DNA from: Lasiodiplodia sp. COLG20
Lineage: Eukaryota > Ascomycota > Dothideomycetes > Botryosphaeriales > Botryosphaeriaceae
Direction: 5' to 3'
NCBI GenBank assembly: GCA_009801085.1
Contig: VNWV01000002.1
Coordinates: 4,712,001 to 4,776,000, forward strand
DNA: 64,000 bases
The notes under the pieces were generated by a model. That model was not told the DNA's origin, searched no databases, and saw only the letters and a list, made by a program, of their open reading frames with translations. The first letter of the stretch is position 1. Every line of letters begins with the position of its first letter. Position numbers and translations under genes: made by a program. Below are positions 35,217 through 47,583 of this stretch, one piece after another.

Positions 35217-36002
35217 TCATCTCTTCTTATTCTCAGCAATCCAGGTGCGCACAGCCTTTGCACTGTCATGAGCAGCACGGAACACTGGCCCCGGAATCAG
35301 TATAATTAGACTTTGCATAAGCAAGGTCGAACACTTACACCGCCTCTCGTTCTCGTCCAGCCCCCTCAGAAAGTCTGCACCCTCTCCTAGTGCTCCCCGG
35401 GGATTGTGAGCCTGGTCAGCGATCACTTTTGCTCGTGCCTTGAAAGTCTCTGCAAGGATCTCGCCCATCTCTTCCTCTTCGAAGAGCTCGAGCATGCGGG
35501 CACCTAGAGCATAGAAGTGAGGTGCAAGTGCTCTCAGATCTACTGTCCGCGGATCCGCCTTTAGGGCGTTCATCACGCGCGCAGAAAGGGCGGCGGGGAG
35601 GTCGAGTGTCGCCATGCTCGTATTTGCCGCAGGTGCACTGTGGGGGACGCGTTAACTGCACAGCCTCCCACTGTGGCGGTCCCGGAAGTGAGGGATGGAC
35701 ATGACTCCATTCAGCCTTACCTAACAGCTAACATCTCTGCTAACCACAAGGGTAACTCAACCTTGGTACCTTGCTTCATCTGTGGTTCGCCCGGTCAGCC
35801 TCCTGTCAACATGTAGACAAGGCGCAGCCTACATCCTGACCGGCATTTCCGTCAAGGTAACCCAGACCGGGCACGGTAAGCTCGAACGTGCAGGGCACCT
35901 TCTGTGTGACGCATTAGAGGCTTGGAAACCGGCTGACGGTGATGTGGGGCGACGCACCTGCGTGTCCGTGAGGATCGCGTCGATATCATAGTACGAACTC
36001 AT
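35217..36002 (-). CDS. PSF3: GINS complex subunit Psf3
   Basis: Five exons: 36002-35958, 35901-35833, 35779-35721, 35637-35339 and 35284-35217, giving 179 residues, the normal Psf3 length. The joined protein starts MSSYYDIDAILTDTQKVPC and runs through VPGLGYLDGNAGQD, VELPLWLAEMLAVS, DLPAALSARVMNALKADPRTVDLR, HNPRGALGEGADFLRGLDE and LFRAAHDSAKAVRTW. These match fungal Psf3 from end to end. GINS binds Cdc45 and Mcm2-7 in the replicative helicase. The exons are very small (45, 69, 59, 299, 68 nt), so simple open-frame scans find only the fourth exon. The gene is divergent from BLM10. Confidence 0.93.
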
Positions 36003-36969
36003 GGCCTTTCCTCCTCTTCGAGCCGGTAGAGTTGGGAGACAGGGGACCAAAAGTTGTGGCCGCAAGCAGGCGAGATACTGTCCGGATGGCTTTGTCAGTA
36101 GACGTTGGAATGAAAGTTTGTGGCCGAAACGGGCAATACGCGCTCACGCGACGCGCTCCGCGATGCTCGAGGCAGCGATGCGGACGATCGACGCAGCACC
36201 AGACGCAAGTGTGCAGGTCAGAGTTCTCTCGGGCGGCATGCGCAAGATACAGGCGGGCGAATGTGAGAGGTCGAGCGCTGCATGGCTTACCTCTAGGCGG
36301 CGCGCGGTCAGGGTGATTGCGTAGTGACGATTGCCTAGAGCACGGAAATAAAAGAGGTGGCCGCGCGCTGTGCAGAGCCTTGGACCAACACTGCTACACT
36401 CCACCTGGATCGGGACTCGACTGGTGCCAGCTGTCAGGGCTTCCGTGTTTCTCGCGCCGTCCACCTGCTGCTGAAGCGCCGGTCAAACGCGTGGTCGCTG
36501 ATTGGTGATCGTGGTTGACGGCGGCTGTCAACAGAAAGAAACGGCGGCGCAGCTCCACCTCGCGCCTCTGCCTCGCCCACCCGCCGAGCTCGCCCACCCC
36601 GTCGTCATAGCTTCTAGCCGTACCTCGCGCGGGTACATCTTACTAACTTCACACCCACCCACCCGCAACGTAGCCTCCCGTCCGCCCTCTCCGCCCCGAA
36701 GTTGCAAACCAACGGCCGTGTGCAGGCGGTGCGCCGCATTCATTCTAAATTCGAGGCGCCCCTCGTCTATGACGCCGCACCAGTCGAGCTCATCGCCCCG
36801 AACAGCCCCAGTCCGTCGTACAGCCGTCAAGCGCTCGCTGCGCCCGCATCCTGCACATAACTAAGCTCACCCAGCCACCGCTCCATCTGCATCCGCATTC
36901 TCCATCTCGCTCCTCACGCGACACCGCCCGACGGACCTCTGACGAGGCCGACCACCCTCGCCAACGACC
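36003..36969. promoter_or_regulatory. Divergent promoter region, PSF3 and BLM10
   Basis: About 970 bases, GC-rich, with C-rich stretches (CACCCACCCACCCGC near 36650) before BLM10. No open frame here resembles a protein family. Confidence 0.4.
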
Positions 36970-39900
36970 ATGGCCGGCTACGAGCGATTAGGGCAGCTTC
37001 TCGGCGGCGTCGATGGGCCCAATGGCGCAGACCTATCGCGCGCCACCTCGCCCGGCGCAGATTGGGAAGATAGCAACGGCGATGCCAACGCCAAAGGACG
37101 TCCCAACCGCGTCCGGCCTCGCACGTTCCCCTACACCAAGTACCTGCCTTACGATACCGAGTCCGACGCCGAGCGGTTAGAAAATCTGAACACCTGCATA
37201 AAGCATCTCTACGTCGCTGTGTCTGCTGGGGACTTCTCGCCCGGTGCTGTGCACTGGACCCGCGAGATACGCGGATGGCTGTCCCTCAAGTTCGATTTGC
37301 CCCGCGACGTCCGCGTCAGGCTCATCAAGCTCTACTACGAGCTTGCTCTGGCGCCGGGTTTGGATATTCTGGTGGCAGAGAGGTTCGCCAGCATGTTCAT
37401 GGTTCTCACCAAGTGAGTTCCCCTAAGCGCTCGCCCCCACTGAGCTCCGGAAGCTTCCTCTGCTAACCGAAAACAGGCGCAAGCACTACCTCCGCCCCGG
37501 TAAGGACCTCATCCTCGATTGGAGGCCACTTTATAAGGAGCTTAAGAACTACGTGCTACCCTCCGAGTCTGGATCCTCGACCATGACCAACTTCAGGAGG
37601 AACATCCGAACTGTCACGAAACTATGTACTTTCGCACAGTTATACTTTGATCCTCAAGAGATCCCAGCTATGCTGGAGGAGTTCCTGCCTTTCTTCAGTA
37701 CTTCTTTCTCCGAAGGCGCATATGTGGTTGTAGGATTGCTGAACTTGATTCTGCCCACAACACCCGCACCCGCGGATCGCCCAGACCTCCAACCACAACA
37801 TTACCTGCCAACTTTCTTCCACCTTTGGTCGCTCGTGAACCGGTCTCGCCTGTTCGATGTCCATTTCATAGACATCTGCTCCAGGCTCGCCCGCGACTCT
37901 CTCTCCTCCAAGTCCATACCTTTCTCCGAGTATGGCTTATTCACCAGGGATCAGTCGCAGCTGATCTTCACTGCTGTTCTCCGGTTGCTCGAGATCCCGG
38001 TCGGCCAGTCGACTTCTCCATACAGTTCAAGCGTCGATGCCGGTGCCGGTTTAGCGATTATGCTGGATAGAGATCAACGGAAGCATCCTATCGCGCACCA
38101 CGTCGCTCGATGGATTGTAATGTCGCTCTCTCCAGCTTGTCTGGACAAGCCGGATTCGATATTGGCAAGGTTAGAAGGACTCATCCAAGCTGTGGAGACT
38201 TTCTACCATCCATCAAACTCTGGAAGTTGGACAAAGACATTGTCTCAGCTTGTCTACTACCTTGCGGATTTCTTCGTTATGCGGTGGAACCGGGAGCACA
38301 GCGGGGAGATGGAGGTCCCGGAGGAGAGGCGACTCAATGATGCGATCAAGAAGAGGTTTGTCCTGTGTCTTCGGGACGTCATCTTCATGGGAATCTTCGC
38401 AAAGAGCGGAACGGCAATCAATTTCTCCTTGTCCACGTTGCAGTGCCTGGCGTATCTTGAGCCCAACCTTATCCTACCCGGGGCTTTGCAGCGCATCTAT
38501 CCCGCAATGCAAGGCTTGGTCGAGGTCCACCGAACCATCTCATCAATCAGAGCCCTGCACATGCTTTCGAAGACGATGGTGAGGACCAAGGGTTATCGCT
38601 GTCATATCACAACTCTCCTCGGTCTTGCTCTTCCTGGTATTGACGCCAACGACCTGGAGAAGACTCTGCATACCCTTAGTTACATACAGTCCGTCTCCTA
38701 CATTATTCCCTTTCACGACCTTACCAAGGAGAAGAGGCCGCACCCAAATAGCGCTCTCTCCATTGAAAACGGTGGAATAGTAGAAAAGCGAGGCTCTGGA
38801 ACCGTTACCCCCATGCCCGAACAGGAGAGCACCCCGGATCTTGCCCTGCAATGGATTGCTTCCCAGGTTGACCGTCTTGAAAGAGAAGGCGCTGGCGTCG
38901 AATTTGATTACGAAAAGGAGCTTTCGGACCAGGAAGAGGAGGCTATTTTGAGATCATCGACCACCGGATTCGCGGAGTTTGTCATTACTTTCCTCGGCCG
39001 TGTCTTTACTCTCCTTGAGAACCTTCCCGATGCATCCCGCGTTAGGAGTGGTTCGCCAGAGGAAAACGTGGTTAACACTCTTCCGGCTGCCTTTACGCCT
39101 TTGCTGGCCGCTCTGTCTCCTGAACTCTTCGACATTGCCTTGGACAAAATCGCAAATTTCGTCACGAACCATGTTATCCATCAGGCAAGGGATGCGATGG
39201 CTTTCATCTGCAACGGACTCGTCAAGGTCAACCCTCAAAAGACGCTGAAGAGGCTTCTGCCTGACCTTTTGGCTGGCATTCGCACCGAGATCGGTGAGAA
39301 TGGTGCAGGATCATCGAGGACTACTGGCTCAGAGGTCCTTCCCAAGGACAGAGCTCTGGTCTGGAACATCAGCTTGCTGAGCATGTGTGTTGTTCACGTC
39401 GGTGACGCCGTCCTGGAGTACAAGGACGAGCTGTTCAATATCGCCAAGTACATGCAGGAGCACTGTCGTGGAATCCCTACCGTGCACGTCTCAAATTTCA
39501 TCCATCACCTGCTCCTCAATCTCACCTGCATTTACACGGTCGATTATTCTCTCTACGAACCGACTGAGGCTCAGCGCGGTCTTACCGTCAACGATTGGGG
39601 ATGTATGCCGGATGCGAAGGACATCAGCGTCAAATGGCATGTCCCTAACACCGGTTGCATCACTTTTGCGGTCGAGCTATTCCAGTCACAAGTCAAGAGC
39701 GCCATGGACGCCCTCAACGCACTCACAGGGGATAGTTCGCCTGTGAAGCGTGATGGTACTGGGAAAGAGTGGTCTGACGAGGTTTCACGAAACCTCGTAT
39801 TACTCCGCCTGATCATCTCTGGCGTCTCGGTGCTCTTCGACTCCAAGTACCCCGCACCATCTCCACAGAAGCACAAGGAAGGGAGCGACGTCGACATGGA

Positions 39901-42900
39901 TGACGATTCCGAAGAAGGCATCGATAGCGAGCTAGGAGAAAGCGAGGATGACGAGTCAAGACCAACCTTTCAGTACGAAGTTGGTTACCCATGGATTCGC
40001 GACAAGTCGAACGAGCAGTACCGCCTCCTTCACGAATTGCGGCAGGATGTTGGCTACACTCTCCATCGCATCCACCAGTTCCTCGTTGAAAAGCAAGAGG
40101 ACGACGTTCCCTGTTTCAATGCCTTGTACAATGCCTACCGGTCGTGGTTCATCGATGTGGGGATCGAGAGGTCCGCACACGTCCTAGACCGGGTTACTCG
40201 ACTCCTTGCAGCCGATGTTCACCCATTCAAGGTCAGCGGGCTCAGGAAGGAATACCCGAGGCCTCTTCTTGTAAGACGTGCCTATGTGTACCATCTGCAG
40301 CGTTTGAGGCACAACGCAGCTCCACGTGAGCGCTCTGACGTCGAGGAACTGCTTCTGATGGACTTGGCCCACTCGAGCGTCTCTCTGTATACCGAAATCC
40401 GTCGCACAGCACAGACAGCCAACGAGTCTGCTGTCAAGTGCATCGTCGGCTCGAGACCCCTCGTGATTCCGCCTCTTCTCAAGGCTTTTGATGAGGCCGT
40501 CAAGAAGAATGACTACCCTCGCATCAAGGGCGCCATGTTCTCACTGTTGTTTGGTAGTCTGGCAAAGACGATCTCGCGGAACTGGAAGTTCACACCTCAG
40601 CTGATCAAGTCATTCATTGAAGTCACCGAAGCAGACAAGCCCTCCGTGCAAAAGCTCGTATCCAACGCAACGTTCCAAATTATGGATATGGGCAAGCCTC
40701 TCGAAAGGATGGTGATTCTCGACGAAGAGATCGTAGAAGCAATTGTGGAGCACATCGACAAGAACCAGATCGAAGAGTACAAGCCAAGGATACCGAAGAA
40801 GCGCGATTCTGTCAAGAACAAGCGATCAAAGGTAGAGGCTAAGAAAGCAGAGCTATCGGCAGAGCTTGTTGAGCAAGCTCGATCATCCCACTGGAAGAAG
40901 GCGATCCGCACTGCAACCGTGGTGATCAACCTCGGTATGCGCTTCGAGAACATTGCCTCAGAAGCCATGATTGAGCTTGCGACCAAGGGAACGATCGATC
41001 CTCATCCGACTCTGCGTAGCTTGTATCAAGGTGCGCTTCTTGGATTCTTCCAGCTCGTGCAGACCCGAAACCTTGCACACCACAGCTACGAGAAGTATAT
41101 CCTAGGTCAGGAGGATGTCCCGGAGAAGATTGCCGTACCGACACGCGCCGACGAGGACCCATCGTGGACAGATGACTATCTTGCCAGCTTTGGCCAGCCT
41201 GAGGCCAAGTACTATGTCGATTTCGACTATCCTGGTTGGTTGGTTTGGAACAAGACTATGCCCGCTTTCTTGACAGAGACTAAAGGTCTCGAGTATGACG
41301 AGGTTGAATCTAGGGTCAGGAAGCAGATTGCATCCATTCTGGATCGCAACTGGTTCTCGACATACTTTGCGTATCTGAAGCAAGAGCCGAGAGACTCGGG
41401 ACAAGATCGTTTCCGTATGACTAGCGCGATGATGCTCACACATGCGTTCGACCTCATGTTCTCAGGGCTGACTGAGGTGTCATTCGACGACATCAAGGAT
41501 CTCACAAAGTCCGTCTTTGCTGATGGTACCGACAAGCATCAGCATCGCGCCACGTCTGAGATCATGGGTGCTTTGCTCTGCTGTGCTCCTGACTTGCCGA
41601 CTGCCCAGCGAACCCAGGTCTGGGAGTATGTCTTCCCGCTGGTTCGCGGAATTTTCCAGGATGGGCTCACCCCTGAGAACTCTTCTTACTGGACGACGTT
41701 CCTTCACATTGCGCTGCAGGGTAAGGATCCCAGACGGAGCTGGCCTCTCGTCGACGGCTTGGCTGCTTTCCGCTTGGACATGTCTTCAAGCCAGGCGTTC
41801 AAGGAAAGCTCCAAGATCAACCTGCTCCAACAAACCGTCATAGACTGTGGCTGGCACTTCCAGCTTGACAAGCCCATCCTTGAGGACTTTGTGAAGCATC
41901 TCGACCACCCTTACAAGGCTGTGCGTGAGGCCATCGGCCAGACAATTGCCAGCATCTACCGCACCAGGTACCACGAGTCATACCCGAACGTGAAAGCGCT
42001 GGTCGACGCGCAGAAAGCCTCGTCCTCGATCGGAGTGCGCCCCTACCAGCCTGATGGAAAATTCAGAGAAGTTATCAACGACGTCTTCAGCAGGCTGGAG
42101 AAATGGCGCAAGGAGCGCCCCGCTGGTGAGCAGCAGCCGACATCGTACACTCAAGCCGGCAAGACGGTCCTTCTTTGGCTCGATTCAAACCTTTCTTCGT
42201 ACGAGTGCACTCAGCTCGTGGAGTTCTTCCCGAACCTATTCATGGAGCAGCTGCTGCACATGATGGATATCAAGGAAGACCCTGAGCTTCAATCTCTGGC
42301 CTACCACGTTTTCCGGCACTTGCCCAACATCCCTCACCGCGCGGGCGAAGACCAGGAGTTCATCAACTCCATGATCCGCATCGGGCGCAACGCGACATCG
42401 TGGCACCAGCGCTTGCGCGTGCTGATCAACATCCAAGTCATTTACTTCCGCCGCCTCTTCCTCATGACCGAGGAGCAGCAGCAGGCCCTCTTCGACTGCG
42501 TCTCGGCCATGCTCGGCGACTCGCAGCTCGAGGTGCGGCTGGGCGCGCAGACGACGCTATCGGGCATGATCCGCTGCTCGCCGGTGGCCTTCCGCAGCCG
42601 GCAGGTCGAGGACCTGCGCAACCGCTTCACCAAGATGCTGCGCGACAACCCGCTGCCCAAGCGCCGCGTCCCCGGCACGCCGACACCCGAGCAGAACCGC
42701 CTCATCCTCGTGCGCCACGCCGCCGTGCTCGGCCTCGGCGCCCTCATCTCGGCCTTCCCGTACACGTCGCCGCCGCCCGCTTGGCTACCGGAGGTCTTGG
42801 CCACCCTGGCGCTCAAGGCCGCTGGCGACCCGGGCACCGTTGGTAAGAGCGTGAAGTCGATTCTTGCGGACTTCAAGAAGACGAGGCAGGACACCTGGCA

Positions 42901-43044
42901 TGTTGACGTGAAGGTAAGCCCCAACAAAATCCCCATCCTTTTTTCAACCCAGAATCGTCGGTTGGCTAACTCGGCTCGCAGGCATTCGAACCGGAACAGC
43001 TTGAAGATCTGGAAGGCGTGTTGTGGAAGAGCTACTTCGCGTAG
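36970..43044 (+). CDS. BLM10: Proteasome activator BLM10/PA200
   Basis: Exons 36970-37412, 37477-42913 and 42982-43044 encode 1980 residues, close to the family size. The N-terminus has RPRTFPYTKYLPYDTESDAERLENLN, typical of the fungal family. The rest is a HEAT-like alpha solenoid with landmarks such as FNYLYN-like segments, LVRRAYVYHLQRLRHN and LRVLINIQVIYFRRLF. An acidic stretch (DVDMDDDSEEGIDSELGES) lies mid-protein. The activator caps the 20S proteasome, opens its gate and helps degrade acetylated histones and peptides. The third exon adds only 20 residues and ends WKSYFA, placing Tyr-Phe-Ala at the C-terminus where yeast Blm10 and mammalian PA200 have Tyr-Tyr-Ala. Without that splice the frame runs on into unrelated sequence. 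Confidence 0.95.
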
Positions 43045-45228
43045 AAAGACAAAGAGAGGAGCAGAGAAGGGCGAGAGTAGCGGCAGGCGGAGAGTCGGTT
43101 TCGGACATCGTAACTGACACTCATTCATCGATATTCCTGGTTTCTCAAGGATGGAGTTTCTCCCTCAGTCCTCTTTCGTTTTCATCCATAACTGCCTTTC
43201 CCTGCTTTTGCGGTCTCCCATCGGTCACAAATGAGGTGCAATATTGTTCAAAGTATCGTGTGGGCGAGGGGGGAGAAAAAGGAAAATGACGGGGCTTTGG
43301 TCATTGAAACGGGTAGAAGGTCGACGGAGGTCAGTCAGCTGGGTGTGGTTCGGTGGAGGACGGCGGGATGGGTTTGGTGAAGGTGGAGGGAGGAGACTTG
43401 GTTGCTTAATTCTCTCTTTTTTCCTTACTTCGGGAGGGATCAAAGTGTTTTTGCATGGACAGGCGATGGTTGACTTGCATAGACGGAGTGCTGCTCTTCC
43501 CCCTTTTTCCTTTTTCCGTCCCATTCCCGTATTGAAGTAGCTGTTCGATTGCTTAATTAGTAGGAAGATGAATTTAAACTTATTGAAACAAAAACAAAAA
43601 AGAGAAGAAAATGCCAAGTTGTTCGGCGCAAATAAGCGTTGAGCGTGGCGCGGCGGTCTGGTGCTGGGAGGTGAAACAAGCGACCGACGACGACGTCTGA
43701 GCTTCTGTTTCTCCGACGCTGAAACACCACCTCTTGTCCACGACTAGTTCTAGACTTCGACAATATCGTGAGAAACTCGAATAAGCTGCAGTATGTCGCT
43801 GATTCTTTTCCTTTTCCACGGGGATGAGTTGTTGTTATACGGGAATGGAGAGATAAAATGGCCGCTAAGTGAAAATCTCTACGGCTGCTTTTGGTCTCGT
43901 CCATCGAACAATCATGCTGAATCAGTGGCTATATTGGATTGTCATTGAGTGGCATCAGAGAGCGGTATAAAGAGGTGCTTGACTCTTGGATCTATCTGCC
44001 GGCGCAAGTGATCAACTTGCCGATCCAGTTCTTGCGGCCTTGCCAACACATGCACCCTTCCAGGTTGATCCGGGGTGAAGTGCAGACTGTTGTCGTGGAG
44101 AAAGCACACCACAGAGACGACGTGACATGGGCGGAAGCCGCGGGGCCCCTGTTCACGGTCTGCTTTCTCATGGCTTTTCCGTATTCAGGTCGAACGTGCA
44201 GCAGTCTTCGTATTTGGCCACGGCAATAGAAAATATGCGGCACTGCAAATAGGGATGGCCGTGGATTTGGCATGGTGCCCTTCCTAAAGCGTAGATTGTC
44301 GAAGCAGGGGGAGAAAGCACCTCATCGCGGGAGGGATTGTTGACGCGTCACCCTATTAATAGCAGTCGCCAGCAGACAGCTCGCGCTTCGCATTGTTGTT
44401 TGATCGCTGGCCGCACGACGCCGGCGTGTGCCCGTTCCCGCGGGCCCTTAGCCGCCTCGTCCTAGCGCACTGTCGGCGTCCAATCGCAATTTTCGGTGCC
44501 TGGAAACCTGACACCACCAGCTCACCATTTCAGATCCTGGACGGAAATGGAAGAAGCGACGAACGAATGAGGGCGGCACCGATCCATTGCGGCAAGTGTG
44601 GCAGGATGAAGCAGCATGCTCCCGCTTTGCTGTCCGGAGGATCCACTCGGATTTCGCTGCGACAGCGGTCCAGTTTTCCCCGACGTCATAGGTCGACAGG
44701 ATCCACTACCTTATTTCGAATGATCGTCCGCTGCTCAGACACCTCAAAAGGCTTACTCAACCTTCTTTCAACAGCCTGTACTTCTCGATTCCACGCGTCT
44801 GGGACGTCAAATGGTGCGGAAAAAGACTGCCGACACCAGAAAAGCCATGCGCGCGACGACGTGCAGCATGTATCCATGTCGTTCAACCCCATACGAACAG
44901 GCGACCCGCAAGCAAAATGCCAAGAGCTCTTGGCCCCTTACCGTCGCCTTGCAGGCTGCCTAACAAGCGATCTTCCCAGGCGGACCCGCTGATAATCTCT
45001 CCTGAAGCGCTGAGCCGTTGCCCAGCAAGCTTGAGCCCTCTTCTTTTCAACATGACGTCTCGTCGCCCGTCCTGCTCCTCTTCCCCATACACTCGCTTTT
45101 GAACCACCCTTTCGCCAAGATAAGATATTCGATGTTGGACCTGGTCCATCCACTCGCTTTGAGATCCACCATTCTTCCTCACACTCCCTCTCCACGCTTG
45201 ACGACACAAGGCTACGGTTGAATCCACG
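43045..45228. other. Large intergenic region (2.2 kb)
   Basis: The longest gene-free stretch here. It includes the BLM10 3' flank, a T/C-rich run near 43420-43530, a TATAAA near 43966 and the promoter of the GH76 gene. A 199-codon plus-strand frame (44393-44992) begins at TTG and is rich in Ser, Arg and Cys without a domain. I see no convincing gene or repeat, but a non-coding RNA cannot be excluded. Confidence 0.45.
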
Positions 45229-46708
45229 ATGCGCTTCTCGCTAAGCAGTTTATTATTACTCTCCACCGGCGTAAGAGCTCTCGATGTCAGCTGGGACGAT
45301 GACGGTATGTTCACCCACTCGCAATGCTTTCACTGTTGCTGACCAGCCCTCAGAATCTGTCAAGAAAGGCCTGGAGGCCGTTGCCAAGGGCATGACTTCG
45401 TACTACACGGGCTACCGGCCCGGCGACGTGCCCGGTAACCTGCCAGACCCATACTACTGGTGGGAGGCAGGCGCCATGTTCGGGGCGCTGATCGACTACT
45501 GGTACTACACGGGCGACGACCAGTTCAACCAGATGACGACGCAAGCGCTGGTGCACCAGGAGGGCGAGGACTACGACTACATGCCGGCGAACCAGTCGAA
45601 ATCGCTGGGTAACGACGACCAAGGCTTCTGGGGGCTGTCGGCCATCACGGCGGCCGAGAACAAGTACCCGGACCCGCCGAGCGGACCGGGCTGGCTGGCG
45701 CTGGCGCAGGCCGTCTTCAACGAGCAGGCGAGCCGCTGGAACGAGGAGACGTGCAACGGCGGCCTGAAGTGGCAGATCTTCACCTTCAACCAGGGCTTCG
45801 ACTACAAGAACACCATCTCGCAGGGCTGTCTGTTCAACATCGCCGCCCGCCTGGCCCGCTACACGGGCAACTCGACCTACGCTGATTGGGCTGAGAAGGC
45901 GTGGACCTGGACCTACAACGTCGGCCTCATCTCCAACGACTACCACTTCTACGACGGCACGTCGGACGCATCCGGCGCGAACTGCACCAGGAAGGACCAC
46001 ACGCAGTGGACCTACAACGCAGGCATCTTCTTGTACGGCTCTGCCGTGCTATGGAACTTGGTAAGTTCTCCGTCAATTAATCCAGGTCCAACCCATGCTC
46101 ACATCCCCCTCCCCCCGCAGACCGCCGAAGACGAAGGCAAAGAAGACAACATCTGGCGCACCCGCACCGAAGGCATCCTCAACAGCGTACGCGTCTTCCT
46201 CTCGCACGACATCCCCAACGTCATCACCGAAGTCGCGTGCGAGAAGTCGGGCACCTGCAACATGGACCAGCGCTCCTTCAAGGCCTTCCTGGCGCGCTGG
46301 ATGGCCGCCACCACCAAGGTCGCCCCCTGGACCATCGAGACGCTCGAGCCCATCCTGAAAGCCTCGCGCGAGGCCGCTGCCAAGGCCTGCACCGAGGCCG
46401 ACGGCAAGACCGTCTGCGGCCTGCAGTGGACGACGGGATCTTTCGACGGCACCACCGGCGTCGGCGAGAACATGGCCGCCCTCGAGGTCATGGGCACCGC
46501 CCTCGTCAAGAACGTCGAGGGCCCCCTCACCAAGAAGACGGGTGGTACGAGCAAGGGTAATCCCGATGCTGGGTCCGGTGCTGCCGGATCCAACACGCCG
46601 AAGCGCAGGGAGCCGATCACGGCGGGTGATAAGGCTGGCGCGGCGATCTTGACGGTGCTGTGCTTGGGTGGCACGCTCGGTGGTGGGTTTTGGTTGATTA
46701 AGCCGTAG
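45229..46708 (+). CDS. GPI-anchored mannan endo-1,6-alpha-mannosidase (GH76, DCW1/DFG5 type)
   Basis: Exons 45229-45304, 45354-46060 and 46121-46708 give 456 residues. A short signal peptide (SLLLLSTGVRA) leads into the GH76 domain. Landmarks are YRPGDVPGNLPDPYYWWEAGAMF, GDDQFN, the catalytic Asp pair in SLGNDDQGFW (113-114), SRWNEETCNGGLKWQ, NTISQGCLFNIAARLARYTG and HTQWTYNAGIFLYG. The C-terminus is Gly/Ser-rich and ends in a hydrophobic segment (AAILTVLCLGGTLGGGFWLI), a GPI attachment signal. DCW1 and DFG5 enzymes transfer GPI proteins from the membrane to cell-wall glucan and are essential as a pair in yeast. Paralogues are common in filamentous fungi, so I leave the symbol open. Confidence 0.95.
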
Positions 46709-47583
46709 AGAGGGGAAGAGGAGTGTGGAGTGCTTTATTTCTTTTTTTCTTCCTTTTCTCCCCTCTTCGTTTTCGCCGTTTGGCCTTCCGAGCGTGCATG
46801 CCCCCCCTCATCCGGAGATGTGATGATGGGGGGCGATAATCTGGGACTTCCATGGAAATTTTCTGTTTCCCCTTGCTTACTTCTTGATGGGGGAAACCGA
46901 GCTGATATTGTTCTTTTTGTTGTTTTTGTTTGAATACTGGATATACCACGGGATAGGGAAGCGCAAGCGAACTTCTTCACTTTCGAATTCAAGAACGGAT
47001 CAAATCTGGATGCAAGATATCTTTTTTTTTTCCCCTACTTTCGTTTATGAAGCTAATTCTAGGTGCCCTGTGGGTTACAAATGGGTCTTCCCCTTCCGTA
47101 TCCCGAGTGAGAAGCCTTATGCAGCTCATCATGGTCCAGCACGCAAACCGAACCCATTAAGAAACATATTTTTTTTTTTTGGACTCTTCTTCCCGTCATT
47201 TAACCAGATTCCTCGAACCTAATATGGATCGATCTTAGAAGAATAAGCCGCCCTGTTCCACGCAGTCTGCTTGCTCCTCTGTCGTATCCTGGAAAGGAAG
47301 GGGGCGCCACCGAGATTCGAAGATCGCTGTCCTTGTCCAAAGCACATTCTCTACCGGAACCCCCGGACATGGAAAATGGAAAGGGGAGAAGAGAAAAAAA
47401 GAAATAAGCCACCGATGGGACCGCAATGTTCCTCCGAGGCCCCTTGAACCGTAGTGGCAAACATTTTGAAACCAAACCGTTCGTTCCCTTCCATGTTTGA
47501 CCACGTCCGTCCGCCGACAAGCGCGGATAAAGAGAGGTAGGTGTGCTTGATGCTACTCATCTGCCGGCGAAGCGATCCCCCGC
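46709..47583. other. Convergent intergenic region
   Basis: About 875 bases between the 3' ends of the GH76 and Myb-like genes, with several T runs (near 47022 and 47170). No gene or RNA was recognised. Confidence 0.5.

Noticed and set aside
44393..44992. 199-codon open frame in the large intergenic region
   Set aside because: Starts at TTG, composition looks random (Ser, Arg, Cys, His), no family recognised.
46095..46674. Long opposite-strand and alternative-frame openings inside the GH76 gene (also in BLM10, MATE and others)
   Set aside because: Shadows of GC-rich coding exons; only the GH76 frame shows conserved motifs.
47195..47300. TCGAACC near 47212 suggesting a minus-strand tRNA B box
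   Set aside because: No A box, no acceptor or anticodon stem can be formed around it.
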